DNA of 58,387 bases, from the NCBI GenBank assembly GCA_900128565.1, contig LT635918.1, positions 1-58,387 of the forward strand. Reading direction: 5' to 3'. The position numbers and the translations under genes were made by a program. The stretch comes from Stramenopiles sp. TOSAG23-6 (Eukaryota > Sar). The notes beneath the pieces are model-generated. The model was given only the letters and a program-made list of their open reading frames with translations, did no database searches and was not told the DNA's origin. How positions within the stretch are numbered: the stretch's first letter is position 1; every line of letters begins with the position of its first letter. Positions 50,008-58,387 of this stretch are shown piece by piece.

Positions 50008-53000
50008 ATGTCTGGGGGAGATGTTGCAAAAAATTCAGAGCTTCTCGCACTACAAAGACTTGATGAGAAGTCTGTGCGTCTACAACAATCTGGTCGATAC
50101 ATGGAAGCCTTGGAATGTATGGAACGAGGTCTAGTGCTTCGACAACATTTTTTTGGAACTGACAGTGATGAAGTTTGGACCGCATGTAAAACCGTTGGCG
50201 AATTGTGTAATTTGTTATCAATGACATATTTGCAACAAGGAGAGTTTCGAATGGCAGAAAGTTTATTACGTAAGGCTGAAATTCTTCACCAAAACGATGA
50301 CGCAGGTCTAGCAGTAACATTTAATAATCTCGCTTGTTTCTATCGACGACGTGGAAAGTTGCGTGCCGCATTACTATATTTAAAGAAGACTCTTCGCATA
50401 GAAGCTCAACTCGAAGATGCAGATAATCCTGGTGATACACATTTGAATATGTGTGCTGTTCTGTCTCAGCTTGGTCGGCATTCTCAAGCTCTGGAACATG
50501 CTCAAGCTGCACTTATACTCCTGCAGGAAGAATTGTTCACACCTTCTCCTGATGGTACACAGAGAGAGCTCGGTTCTGATCGTATTGCTGTATTGGCTAT
50601 TGCTTACCACAATATTGGAGTAGAACAAGAATTTTTAAAGAAAATGTATATGGCCGTTCGATCGTATGAGAAAGGTGGTGAGCTTGCAGAATCTCATTTA
50701 GGAGGAGATCATGGTATCACGACGACTCTTCGTAATTCACTTATGGCTGCGCGAAGGACATTGAATCGAAAGTCACCGAAAGGTAGATCTAGTAAACGCT
50801 CGGGTAAGTTACCTGCCTTATCGTCGCGTAGAACTTCATCGCCTGGAGGTAAGGGTAGAAGAGGTCGAAAAGGATTCATTGGAAACAGATCTTCAACAAA
50901 GTCAACAAAGAGTCCAAAAGGCGGAAGAAGTCGAAGATCAAATGGAAGAAATGAACAGCAAATAAGTAGTGTTGAATATGAAGGAAGAAGAAATAGTACA
51001 TGGACTGACAATGATGATTGGGCACAAATATCGCGTCAAAGTGCTGGTAGTAGCTATGGTGGTGGAAGTTCATATGGTCAACAATTGCCACCATTAGAAG
51101 AACCAAGTTCATCACCTGCGCAATCTCCAATGTTTAATACGGGGGGAAATATATCTGCAGCTAGTGCACCCCCATTGACAAGGCCTTTAACAAAACGTCT
51201 GAAAGGGGGAGATGATGCACAAATTAATATGGTATCTAATCGTAATGGAATTGATAAAGTTCAACATGCGAAATATAATAGTCTTGAAGATGAGATCACG
51301 GCGATATGCCGAGAAAAAAGCCAATTACTCTCTATGTGGCAGAGTATTGACACAAAAATGGAAGGCCGTGTCCCTCTGTCAAAATTCGATGCATGGGCTG
51401 AAAAGCGATTTCCTTTATTAGATTACAAACCAGCATTGGTGAAAGCGTACAGATTCGTTTGTGCAGGTGCAAATAATGTTGCTAACAGAGGGGAAGATTC
51501 AGTTGAAAGTCATGAATTTAGAGATTTAATCCGCATGCTATTTTATTTTAATAGAACTAGTATGATAAGCGATGTAAATATGATTGACGGAACAGAATAT
51601 CTTAGTAAAGAGCAATTGACACGCGCGCTGTTGCATATGGGATTTTCTTCTATAGAATCACTTGATGTTAATGATATATTTGAAACGTTAACAAAGAAAC
51701 TGTCTGCATCTAAGAGCGAATCTTCAGGAAATTATGTAAGTCGTCATGACTTTTGTGAATGGTGCTCTTTAGAGAGACTTCCGGTCAATACGCCTGGAAA
51801 TATACTTGAAGTTACGAAAGAAAAGCGGAACGATGGTTATACGAAAGAAAATGTGGGCGATGATCATGCGAAAGAAAAGGGGAATGATGAAGTATACGCG
51901 AAAACAAATAATGATAAAAGTATCAATGATAGCGCTTCTTTTATTACTGTGGATAACAGCGATAAAGATGAATTAAGCACTGAAGACAAAATAAATCAGA
52001 AAAAGGTTGCAATAAAAACAGATGAAACAGAAGACAATCACACATCGAAAAAAACTGAAGGTAAATCCACTACAGAAGAATTTAAAGCAGAAACAGTCAG
52101 TGTCAGGGGAAATAGAAAAAGAAGTAGTCGAGCATCAACAAGTCATTCACATTCCAAAAGTAGGCCATCAACAAGCCATTCAGTTTCCAGTGTATTTGGG
52201 AAAATAAAAGATACAGCAGTTAATATCAAAGACACGATTAAAGATACAACCGTTCATATCGTTCATGAATTAGAGCATGAATTAGAGCATGATTTACAAA
52301 CAATGGAAAATTTTGTTCTTCATAAAAGCGACATGCACGCAGATGCAGATAAAAATCTAGCTGTTACAGAAGTAGCAGATAAAGCTAAAACAAAGGAAGA
52401 AACAGTTCCATTAGCAAGTGGTGAAGCAGATGCAGATGTAAAAGAGGCAAAAGCGAAGGCCGAGGCAAAAGCTAAAGCTGAAGCCAATGCAAAGGCCGAA
52501 GCAGCTGAAAAAGTAAAGGCTGAGGCAGATGCAAAAGAAAAGGCTGAGGCAGAGGAAAAAGAAAAGGCTGAAGCAGAGGAAAAAGCAAAGGCTGAGGCAA
52601 AAGCAAAGGCAGAGGCAAAAGCAAAGGCTGAAGCAGAGGAAAAAGAAAAGGCTGAAGCAGAGGCAAAAGCAAAGGCTGAAGCAGAGGAAAAAGCAAAGGC
52701 TGAAGCAGAGGAAAAAGCCAAGGCTGAAGCAGAGGCAAAAGCAAAGGCTGAAGTAGAGGCAAAAGCAAAGGCTGAAGCAGAGGCAAAAGCAAAGGCTGAC
52801 GCGAATGCAAAGGCTGAAGCAGAGGCAAAGGCTGAAGCAGAGGCAAAAGCAAAGGCTGCGACAGATGCAAAATCAGAATCTTCTCAAAGGACAAATACAC
52901 CATCTGACGTTGTAGTAGTTGTAAAAGCAGGTCCATTTTTTGCAAAGTTTCAACCTTCTGCAACAAACAAAAGTGTTATAGTAAATTCATTTAGACCAGA

Positions 53001-53409
53001 AAAAGCTGGGGGTTCCCCATTAGATACGGGAGGTGTAAAGATTGGAATGCTACTTGTTCAAATTGATGCAATCAATGTTGAGAATATGAAAAGTGAAGAA
53101 GTATCAAAACTGTTAGCCGAATCAAGACCAAGGGAACGAATGGTAACGTTTACATTAGTCGATGAAGTATTGATATCAGACGATGTATCTTCAGGCTCTA
53201 AATCAGCACCTGGACCACCTAAAGCACAAGTAGTAACACCTGGACCACCGAAACCAAAAGTAGTAACACCTGGACCACCTAAACCAAAAGTAGTAACACC
53301 TGGACCACCGAAACCAAAAGTAGTAACACCTGGACCACCTAAACCAAAAGTAGTAACACCTGGACCACCGAAACCAAAAGTAGTAACACCTGGACCGCCT
53401 TCAAAGTAA
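50008..53409 (+). CDS. TPR / EF-hand-like / PDZ multidomain protein with repetitive linkers
   Basis: 1133 aa, single exon, from ATG 50008. Residues 1-250 are tetratricopeptide repeats (YMEALECMERGLVLR, AVTFNNLACFYRRRGKLRAALLYL, HSQALEHAQAALILL). A basic Ser/Gly/Arg linker follows. Residues about 427-594 match the degenerate EF-hand domain of protist flagellar calcium-binding proteins (FDAWAEKRFPLLDYKPALVKAYRFVC, then FRDLIRMLFYFNR). Residues about 811-950 are nearly pure Lys-Ala-Glu-Ala repeats that would form a long single helix. A PDZ domain follows at about 966-1050 (KAGPFFAKFQP ... IGMLLVQIDAINV), and the C-terminus is six copies of a PGPPKPKVVT decapeptide. A scaffold role, possibly in the flagellum, is inferred from the domains. 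I know no named orthologue with this order. Confidence 0.85.
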   Translation: MSGGDVAKNSELLALQRLDEKSVRLQQSGRYMEALECMERGLVLRQHFFGTDSDEVWTACKTVGELCNLLSMTYLQQGEFRMAESLLRKAEILHQNDDAGLAVTFNNLACFYRRRGKLRAALLYLKKTLRIEAQLEDADNPGDTHLNMCAVLSQLGRHSQALEHAQAALILLQEELFTPSPDGTQRELGSDRIAVLAIAYHNIGVEQEFLKKMYMAVRSYEKGGELAESHLGGDHGITTTLRNSLMAARRTLNRKSPKGRSSKRSGKLPALSSRRTSSPGGKGRRGRKGFIGNRSSTKSTKSPKGGRSRRSNGRNEQQISSVEYEGRRNSTWTDNDDWAQISRQSAGSSYGGGSSYGQQLPPLEEPSSSPAQSPMFNTGGNISAASAPPLTRPLTKRLKGGDDAQINMVSNRNGIDKVQHAKYNSLEDEITAICREKSQLLSMWQSIDTKMEGRVPLSKFDAWAEKRFPLLDYKPALVKAYRFVCAGANNVANRGEDSVESHEFRDLIRMLFYFNRTSMISDVNMIDGTEYLSKEQLTRALLHMGFSSIESLDVNDIFETLTKKLSASKSESSGNYVSRHDFCEWCSLERLPVNTPGNILEVTKEKRNDGYTKENVGDDHAKEKGNDEVYAKTNNDKSINDSASFITVDNSDKDELSTEDKINQKKVAIKTDETEDNHTSKKTEGKSTTEEFKAETVSVRGNRKRSSRASTSHSHSKSRPSTSHSVSSVFGKIKDTAVNIKDTIKDTTVHIVHELEHELEHDLQTMENFVLHKSDMHADADKNLAVTEVADKAKTKEETVPLASGEADADVKEAKAKAEAKAKAEANAKAEAAEKVKAEADAKEKAEAEEKEKAEAEEKAKAEAKAKAEAKAKAEAEEKEKAEAEAKAKAEAEEKAKAEAEEKAKAEAEAKAKAEVEAKAKAEAEAKAKADANAKAEAEAKAEAEAKAKAATDAKSESSQRTNTPSDVVVVVKAGPFFAKFQPSATNKSVIVNSFRPEKAGGSPLDTGGVKIGMLLVQIDAINVENMKSEEVSKLLAESRPRERMVTFTLVDEVLISDDVSSGSKSAPGPPKAQVVTPGPPKPKVVTPGPPKPKVVTPGPPKPKVVTPGPPKPKVVTPGPPKPKVVTPGPPSK
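52442..52860 (+). repeat. coding repeat: Lys-Ala-Glu-Ala helix
   Basis: Degenerate 6-24-bp units such as GCAAAAGCAAAGGCTGAAGC repeated across about 420 bp of the TPR/PDZ gene. Its low complexity opens long spurious frames on the opposite strand. Confidence 0.9.
53205..53400 (+). repeat. 30-bp minisatellite encoding the C-terminal decapeptides
   Basis: About six units of CCTGGACCACCGAAACCAAA plus AGTAGTAACA at the end of the TPR/PDZ gene. Units alternate between ACCG and ACCT at one position, suggesting that a two-unit block was duplicated. Confidence 0.92.
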
Positions 53410-53661
53410 AAAATAAAAAGTTACATGATGTAAATTCTAATTCTAATTTTAAAGACTTAAAAAAAAAATCTTCAATTGAATCCTCTATTTAAACTTTCAA
53501 ATACAAATTAGTTGACTATTTTTCATAAATTCTTACACTGTCATAACAGAAATTTGACATCAAAATTGACCGACATCCGTATCGCCAAGACGGCTACTTC
53601 TCTCTATTGTATTGTAAAATAAAAGCATAAAAGAAAGTGTTTTGTGGTTTCGCCGATAAGA

Positions 53662-54408
53662 ATGATGTCAGCATTATATTGTACTCGACGTACTTTTTCA
53701 TCAGCACCTGTTATGATGGGTAAACTTAGTCCTGAAGACTGTTGGGATATACTTCGCGCTTCCAAAGTAATATGCTTCGATGTGGACAGCACAGTGAGCT
53801 CTGAGGAGGGTATTGACGAACTAGCGGATTTTCTAGGCAAAGGGCCAGCTGTAACAGAATTAACTAATCAAGCAATGGGGGGTGGGATGCTTTTTCATGA
53901 CGCACTTCAAGCGCGCCTTGACATTATGCATCCTTCTCGACAAAATATATCGGACATGTTAGAGACTCAGCCACCTCAGTTGAGTCCTGGAATCGCCGAC
54001 TTATTCAAGGCCCTTCGAAACCATAATAAGGAAATTTATCTTGTGTCTGGTGGATTTCGCCCACTCATTAATCCAATGGCTGAAAAACTTGATGTCGCAG
54101 TACCTACAAATATATATGCAAATGAATTTTTATTTAACAACGATGGAACATATAGAGATTTCGACAGAAGTGAACCCACCTCTAGAGCAGGTGGGAAAGC
54201 AAAAGCTGTGGCTAGTATAAAAGCTAAACATGGAGGTTGTAAAGTTGTCATGATTGGAGATGGAATGACAGATGTAGAAGCTAAATACGAAGAAGGAGGT
54301 GCAGATTTAGTCATTGGATTTGGTGGGATTGTCACGAGAGAAGCTGTGAAAGAGGCAGCTGACATTTTCGTGACTGATTTTAAAGAAATTAGTGAACAAT
54401 TGTCATAG
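53662..54408 (+). CDS. PSPH: phosphoserine phosphatase
   Basis: 248 aa from ATG 53662 (a second ATG follows at once); the longer open frame starts with GTG. HAD-family enzyme that hydrolyses L-3-phosphoserine to serine, the last step of the phosphorylated serine pathway. Motif 1 is CFDVDSTVSSEEGIDELA, with the two catalytic aspartates in DVDST; motif 2 is LVSGGFRPLI; the conserved Lys lies in the GGKAKAV region and motif 3 is VMIGDGMTDVEA. The length without the leader is as in the family. The first 18 residues (MMSALYCTRRTFSSAPVM) are basic and Ser-rich, so a mitochondrial or plastid transit peptide is plausible. Single exon; convergent with the EF-hand gene downstream, only 25 bp between stops. 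Confidence 0.92.
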   Translation: MMSALYCTRRTFSSAPVMMGKLSPEDCWDILRASKVICFDVDSTVSSEEGIDELADFLGKGPAVTELTNQAMGGGMLFHDALQARLDIMHPSRQNISDMLETQPPQLSPGIADLFKALRNHNKEIYLVSGGFRPLINPMAEKLDVAVPTNIYANEFLFNNDGTYRDFDRSEPTSRAGGKAKAVASIKAKHGGCKVVMIGDGMTDVEAKYEEGGADLVIGFGGIVTREAVKEAADIFVTDFKEISEQLS

Positions 54409-54433
54409 TAATAAACTATTTTTTCTTTTGCGT

Positions 54434-56084
54434 TTATTTAGTTTCAAAGTTATTTAACATTCTACTTCTTTCCCAAATACGAACAGCAATGAGATCACAG
54501 AGATTTGTTTCCTTTATATTATCATCTGTCATACATTTATCCTGCGGTAGTGATGGCTTCAGTTTTCGTGTTTTTCGTGTTTTTCGTTTTCGTTTGATAT
54601 TAGTATTTCCTTTTGAATTCAATTGTTTTACATCTTTTGAAAATTTCGGTTTTATGGAAGGAAGTAAGCATATTCCAGATGTTTTTGAGTTTTTTGTGAT
54701 TCTCATTGGATCTGATGACTTATTGAAATGCATCACATCATGACTGGAAAAGCCGAGCATTTTATTCAGTCGAATAATCCATCTTCGTGCCAAATTAATA
54801 TCTGATGAAGTAATTACACCGTCTTCATCTGAATCAATCATATTAAATGCATCTCGTANTTCTGNTTTTTTTNAANTTGNTTNTTCCTATTGCTGATAGA
54901 ACAACACCAAATTTATTCAAGTTTAATACTTGCTTAATGTTGTGTCTTGATGGTTTTGATGCGGTAAAAGTATTTTCTTTTGTTTTAGGATAAATATCTT
55001 GTACAGCTTTAAATATATCTAATTCTGTCACATTTCGCAATAATAATTCGGAATGTAGAATTCTTAAAGCATAGGTAGCTTTAGTATCTGTCATACTTGT
55101 CTTTACTAGAGTGTAAAAAGCAATTGATCTAAAAGCACTTGTTGCAGCTTTTAATGCTGCAAACTCTGCACTTGCAGCAGTATAAGCAGCAAATGAAGAG
55201 CATACTTTAACGGCTGCATCTTGGGCAATATTAGATGACTTCTTAGCTGAAAGTGCTGAAAACTTCGCAATATTTGCCGCAATTGCGACTTGTCGTTTTG
55301 TTGCAAAACCTTGTGAAAGGCGAACTAACCAGACAAAACGAACACATTTACACACAATAATCTGAATATCCCGGCTTGCTTCCAACGAAGCAGCGGCTGC
55401 ATTCGAATTCATAATGAGTGAAAATCTATTTATTATACATTGAACCACCTTAGCGTCATTTGCGGCATTTTTTCCTGCTTGAAGTGCCTGATGAGCTGCA
55501 GCAGCAATCATTTGATTACTCAGTATGTTTTGATATAATGTTAATGAAGTAGTTATTGCGATATCACTAGCTCGTCTACTGCTTCGCGAAGCCTTAAGTG
55601 CAACGCCGGCAGATATTGCACTCGCAGTTTTTGCCCGAGATACTTGTGCCATTCGAGCCTTTCGGCGTCGTTCTCGCCGAGATGGACAATTTCTATCTAT
55701 AATTATATTCGTTGCACTATTTTCACCTCTGTTAGTAGTGCACACCACGTTTTGTTTTACTTGGGCTGTGCTTTTACCAACATTTGCAGCAGCAATTAAT
55801 GCAGCTTCGAATAAACTATGAGCAGCACATCTTGCTTTAATCTCGTTTAAGTGTTGAAGCTCAGTTGCAACTTTTTGCATTTGTCTTTGATGCTCATATC
55901 TTAGATGCGTTGCAAAAACATCAGACGCAAGTTTTACACAGTCATTTAATTTCGATGCAAAAACATCCGCAGATTTAGCAGCTGAAACAGCACAAGCTGC
56001 AGCAGTAGACGTTGATTTTGACAAGGAACGACAATTTCGTCGTCTAACTGCTTGAAGTCTTTTGCGAACTTCAGGAAAACTCAT
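54434..56084 (-). CDS. Ala-rich helical protein with C-terminal EF-hand, frame broken by ambiguous bases
   Basis: Starts at ATG 56082-56084. The first 400 residues are helical and very rich in Ala, Ser and Lys (TAAACAVSAAKSADVFASKL and many similar runs). I know no family for it. The frame then enters a patch of ambiguous bases (54859-54883) and exits in another phase; after the patch it reads RDAFNMIDSDEDGVITSSDINLA, a canonical 12-residue EF-hand loop D-x-D-x-D-G-x-I-x-x-x-D, then a basic tail and a stop at 54434. FGVVLSAIG just before the patch and RDAF just after it are the expected first helix of that EF-hand, so I treat both parts as one gene of about 540 aa. A calcium-regulated structural role is inferred only. 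Confidence 0.7.
54859..54883. other. cluster of ambiguous bases
   Basis: Six N around a run of T in the coding region of the Ala-rich EF-hand gene. The coding phase differs by one base on the two sides. Confidence 0.9.
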
Positions 56085-56426
56085 ATTAGATTAAAGGGTA
56101 TGTATGCATGGATACTGCGTTTGATTGCCGAGTATTATTATACATCACAAAATAGCATATCTGCATTGACCTAACCATTATTATGATATAATTGGACTAC
56201 TTGGAGTGGGTACTCTCCAGGGGTAGGCCGTAGGGTATCAGAGATGTCAAATGTGACCTTTGCGCTGCGTGGCAGTTACGGTGCTTTTTTGGGTATCATT
56301 TGGCTACTATATATACGAAGTTTGCACTAAGAAAGGTTTTACATAGGTTGCTTTTTAGATGTCATCAAGGAATATGATTTATACAATTAGATTCCTAAAC
56401 CTGAAAACCAAAATTAATCCTATATA
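56085..56426. other. divergent promoter region
   Basis: 342 bp between the starts of the Ala-rich EF-hand gene (minus) and the small EF-hand-like gene (plus). A more GC-rich part lies at about 56205-56290. No gene or known element recognised. Confidence 0.5.
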
Positions 56427-57236
56427 ATGTCAGCTGAAGCCACTTCAAAGATATTTTCGGGTCTCGAAGGCAGCGATGGACTTGTGAGTGTATCAGAGTT
56501 TATTATTAAAGTTTTGCGAGATGAAGATACTTCATTAAAGCTAGGGATTTCCCCTCCTGTACCACCGCAAAGGAATGCATGTGAAAAGCTAATGAAGATT
56601 TTTGAACTTCTAGACAAAACGATGTCTGATAGGATTGACTTTTCTGATTTTCAGCACTTTTTAGCGATACTTTTACATATTAACGTTGAAATCCTTGACG
56701 ATACACATGACAAAGTAGATAGGAAAAGCATTTCTAAACCGAACAACTTACCACCTATACTCCCTGAAAATACTCCATCAAAGAAATCTGTTGTATCACC
56801 TACATCATCGATCGACGTTGAGAAACCAAATTCTGAAGCAAAATCTACTAGTTTTGAAGAGCAAAGCATCCATGATTTATCACTGGATAGCTCAAGAAAT
56901 ACTACACAAACTCCAATACCTATCCTATTTGACACAAATCAAAGTAGCCTGTATCACTCCCTATTGAGAAATGTAAAGCCGAAGATTAGAACTTGTAAAA
57001 ACCAATGGAATTCTCGACAACGGCGTCATTTATATGATGAACAGAGAAAAAAATTTCTGAAATCTAGTATTACAAAAAAAAAAAAACAGAACAGAAAACA
57101 GAAAAATAATAAAAGTCCTTCTAAAAAAATAGCTCGTGATCGTAGTGTAAGTTCTCAATCAAATATTGTAAGGCCATCGAAATCGAAGAAGGCGAAAAAG
57201 AAGATAAAAAAGAAACGAATAAATAAAAGAATTTGA
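56427..57236 (+). CDS. small EF-hand-like protein with basic tail
   Basis: 269 aa from ATG 56427, single exon. Residues 1-90 look like a degenerate EF-hand pair: FSGLEGSDGLVSVSEFIIKVL and IFELLDKTMSDRIDFSDFQHFLAILL; the second loop lacks most of the acidic ligands, so calcium binding is doubtful. Residues 90-190 are disordered and Pro/Ser-rich. The last 60 residues are almost entirely Lys, Arg, Asn and Ser (KKKKQNRKQKNNKSPSKK). A PVPPQRNACEKLMKIF stretch links the two loops. I do not recognise an orthologue. Divergent from another EF-hand gene and convergent with the transporter gene downstream (54 bp apart). Confidence 0.65.
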   Translation: MSAEATSKIFSGLEGSDGLVSVSEFIIKVLRDEDTSLKLGISPPVPPQRNACEKLMKIFELLDKTMSDRIDFSDFQHFLAILLHINVEILDDTHDKVDRKSISKPNNLPPILPENTPSKKSVVSPTSSIDVEKPNSEAKSTSFEEQSIHDLSLDSSRNTTQTPIPILFDTNQSSLYHSLLRNVKPKIRTCKNQWNSRQRRHLYDEQRKKFLKSSITKKKKQNRKQKNNKSPSKKIARDRSVSSQSNIVRPSKSKKAKKKIKKKRINKRI

Positions 57237-57290
57237 TTTACTTTTAATTTGAACTATACATACAATGACATGTCAATGTCATCAAAATAA

Positions 57291-58387
57291 TCATACTGCA
57301 TCAATGTGAAATATAACTTTCCCCAAAAATGAAGATCCAGAAAATATACAAGTGAAAAATCCCACAACAAAGAGAATAAATGAAAACAATAAAACCTTAC
57401 TTTTTTTGCGTCGTCCTAATTCTTCTATTAACTCCACAGTACATGAATGGTTACGAAATCTCTGTGGTTCAATCATTGAAGATTGTTTAGGTTCAGTATG
57501 AGCCCATTGCCAGACAATCTTTGACGGTATAAAGAATATAACAATCATACCAATACTCATTGCTGTAAGTTCAAATAAAATGTCAAGGTTTGGAATGATA
57601 AATGCAAATAATAAAGATGTTGTCCAAAATAGTATTGCGGAAACATAAAAGAATGCTGTCGGGATTTCTTCTAAAATTGCTGCTTTAGTTTCATCCATTT
57701 CTGCTTCCTCAGCTTCAAGTAGTGCAGCAGTTTGCATAGCAACAGCTGTGTTTGGACTCAGTGGACTCGTCATTGCTTCTACGTCATTATTACTACTTTG
57801 TAAAAGATTGTCATTAACAGGATATACTCCATACATTGGATCATGATCCATTCCATTTGCTGCAACCATGTAGTGTAAAAAGATATTTTAAATTCGAAAT
57901 TCGTTAGGTACAAACTTTGGTACGAAAAAAAAAACTTCATGATGGAAACGTACAAAGGCATTGTTTCAGTTTTCTTATAGAAAAAAGGCTTGAGAAGAGA
58001 AAATAAAGCAGAACGCGCCGGGAAATGATTGATCGGAAATTGTGAAATCATAACTACAACTAGAGCTATCCGAGCTACATCAAGTGGCCAAATACTGTAA
58101 AAAAATATTTGAAAAAAAATCGTTAGGTACAAAATTTCGTATGATAAAACAAAATAAATTCGAAATCGAAAAAAAATAAAACAAACAACCTCCAATATTT
58201 CCATAGCCAGTTGGAAAAGAGTTTTTTAAAATATTCGTTTTTGACGTGGAACCGAATTCGATGTAACCCAAAGATGCTACTAAAGCATATAACATCACTT
58301 GAAATATGATAGAATAAATAATTACTCTGTCCATGTATTTTGGAAAAATATTTCAAAAAAAATCGTTAGGTACAAAATTTCGTACGA
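57291..58387 (-). CDS. amino-acid transporter of the AAAP/SLC38 type (3' part; runs off the window)
   Basis: C-terminal part of a membrane transporter; the 5' end lies beyond 58387. Exons: about 58332-58194, 58090-57950 and 57869-57291. Joined, it reads LYALVASLGYIEFG, then ILKNSFPTGYGNIWPLDVARIA, then ISQFPINHFPARSALFSLL. The GYxxFG, the DVARIAL helix and the FPINHFPARSAL motif are hallmarks of the AAAP family (SLC38, AVT), which moves neutral amino acids across the plasma or vacuolar membrane. A hydrophilic insert of about 60 residues (MVAANGMDHDPMYG ... EEAEMDETKAA) follows, then TM helices FFYVSAILFWTTSLLFAFII, LFELTAMSIGMIVIFFI and LLFSFILFVVGFFTCIF. Three introns of the repeated family split it. 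Substrate is not deducible. Confidence 0.85.
57870..57949 (-). repeat. introner-like intron, copy h, flanked by TAC
   Basis: 80 bp, the shortest complete copy. Sense: exon CCTTTGTAC, insert GTTTCCATCATGAAGTTTTT, core TCGTACCAAAGTTTGTACC and TAACGAATTTCGAATTT, end AATATCTTTTTACACTAC, exon ATGGTTGCAGC. Keeping one TAC gives CCT TTG TAC ATG GTT GCA. The nearest AG acceptor (TTGCAG) is out of phase. Confidence 0.8.
58091..58193 (-). repeat. introner-like intron, copy i, flanked by TATT
   Basis: 103 bp. Sense: exon GGAAATATT, insert GGAGGTTGTTTGTTTTATTT ... ATCATACGAAATTTTGTACC, TAACGATTTTTTTTC, AAATATTTTTTTACAG, then TATTTGGCCACTTGATG. Keeping one TATT gives Gly-Asn-Ile-Trp-Pro-Leu-Asp-Val-Ala-Arg, the conserved transporter helix. 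A GT-AG join (TTGTTT|GTTTTA ... ACAG|TATT) is in frame but inserts four extra residues. Confidence 0.8.
58336..58387 (-). repeat. introner-like intron, copy j (cut by window edge)
   Basis: The 3' 52 bp of a further copy: sense TCGTACGAAATTTTGTACC, TAACGATTTTTTTTG, AAATATTTTTCCAAAATA, then exon CATGGACAGAG. The ending is nearly the same as that of the DNMT5 copy. The 5' end is outside the window. Confidence 0.8.

Noticed and set aside
52320-52966. Long open frames opposite to and overlapping the Lys-Ala-Glu-Ala tract
   Set aside because: They are low-complexity shadows (Ala/Ser/Phe or Leu/Pro/Gln repeats) of the coding repeat and have no independent features.
57779-58204. A single 141-aa protein beginning MEILEVVCF and reading through two inserts
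   Set aside because: The Phe/Ile/Tyr-rich start and the KFFFSYQSLYLTNFEF part are translated intron-family sequence; only the WPLDVARIAL to ETMPLY part is transporter coding.
3472-58387. DNA-level excision of the inserts, as for ciliate internal eliminated sequences
   Set aside because: Not excluded, but the strict match between insert orientation and gene orientation, plus the branch-point-like CTAAC, fits RNA splicing better; genomic reads lacking inserts would reopen it.
1-58387. CRISPR arrays, prokaryotic operons, tRNA or rRNA genes
   Set aside because: None seen: repeats are not regularly spaced with unique spacers, gene content is eukaryotic, and I could not identify a tRNA cloverleaf or rRNA core by eye (a tRNAscan run would be decisive).

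Overview
This is a nuclear, AT-rich segment of a flagellated protist. A stramenopile (heterokont) is my best guess. The evidence is a cluster of ciliary genes (CFAP97-like, CFAP57, a WW/IQ/armadillo protein), a secreted EGF-repeat protein built like heterokont mastigoneme proteins, a DNMT5-type methyltransferase-ATPase, a YIPF protein, a Rab, a dynein light intermediate chain and a U2AF-like splicing factor. Genes are dense, closely spaced on both strands and mostly free of introns; one intact reading frame runs 7.1 kb.

Layout. 0.5-4.4 kb: a small helix-turn-helix protein, an EGF-repeat secreted protein and an unknown secreted protein, all on the minus strand. 4.9-19.7 kb: a cilium-related block (CFAP97-like on plus; a 2374-aa WW/IQ/Tudor-like/armadillo protein, a basic coiled-coil protein and CFAP57 on minus). 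20-26.3 kb: U2AF65-like splicing factor, YIPF1/2-like protein, Rab GTPase, dynein light intermediate chain. 26.4-36.1 kb: a complete, apparently very young Ty1/copia-type LTR retrotransposon on the minus strand, with identical 329-bp LTRs and a 5-bp target duplication; its gag and pol share one frame and are separated by a single UGA followed by CUA. 36.3-45.1 kb: a RING-H2 ubiquitin ligase with SUMO-binding-like motifs, divergent from a 2433-aa DNMT5-type protein. 45.2-49.7 kb: a secretory-pathway glycosyltransferase-like gene in five exons. 50-54.4 kb: a TPR/EF-hand-like/PDZ protein and phosphoserine phosphatase. 54.4-58.4 kb: an Ala-rich EF-hand protein, a small EF-hand-like basic protein and the 3' part of an amino-acid transporter.

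The most unusual observation concerns introns. Every intron I can detect in the window (ten, in five genes) belongs to one repeated sequence family. In the sense of the host gene its members read roughly: T-rich 5' part, a palindrome of the type TACGAAATTTCGTA, then CCTAACGATTTTTTT, then AATATTTTTTCACAATAC. They lie only inside genes and always on the coding strand, as introner elements do. In several cases the boundaries cannot be GT-AG. The exons rejoin in frame, and restore strongly conserved motifs, only if the insert is cut at a short direct repeat of 3-6 bp (RING-H2 ligands, DNMT motif IV cysteine, an AAAP transporter helix). In the RING gene the sense strand has no AG for about 160 nt around the acceptor. 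This suggests a family of mobile introns with target-site duplications, removed by non-canonical splicing.

Limits: all calls are from reading sequence and translations by eye. Domain assignments are from recalled family motifs, and no alignment, RNA or read data were available. Two short clusters of ambiguous bases (46885-46920, 54859-54883) break the frames of two genes.
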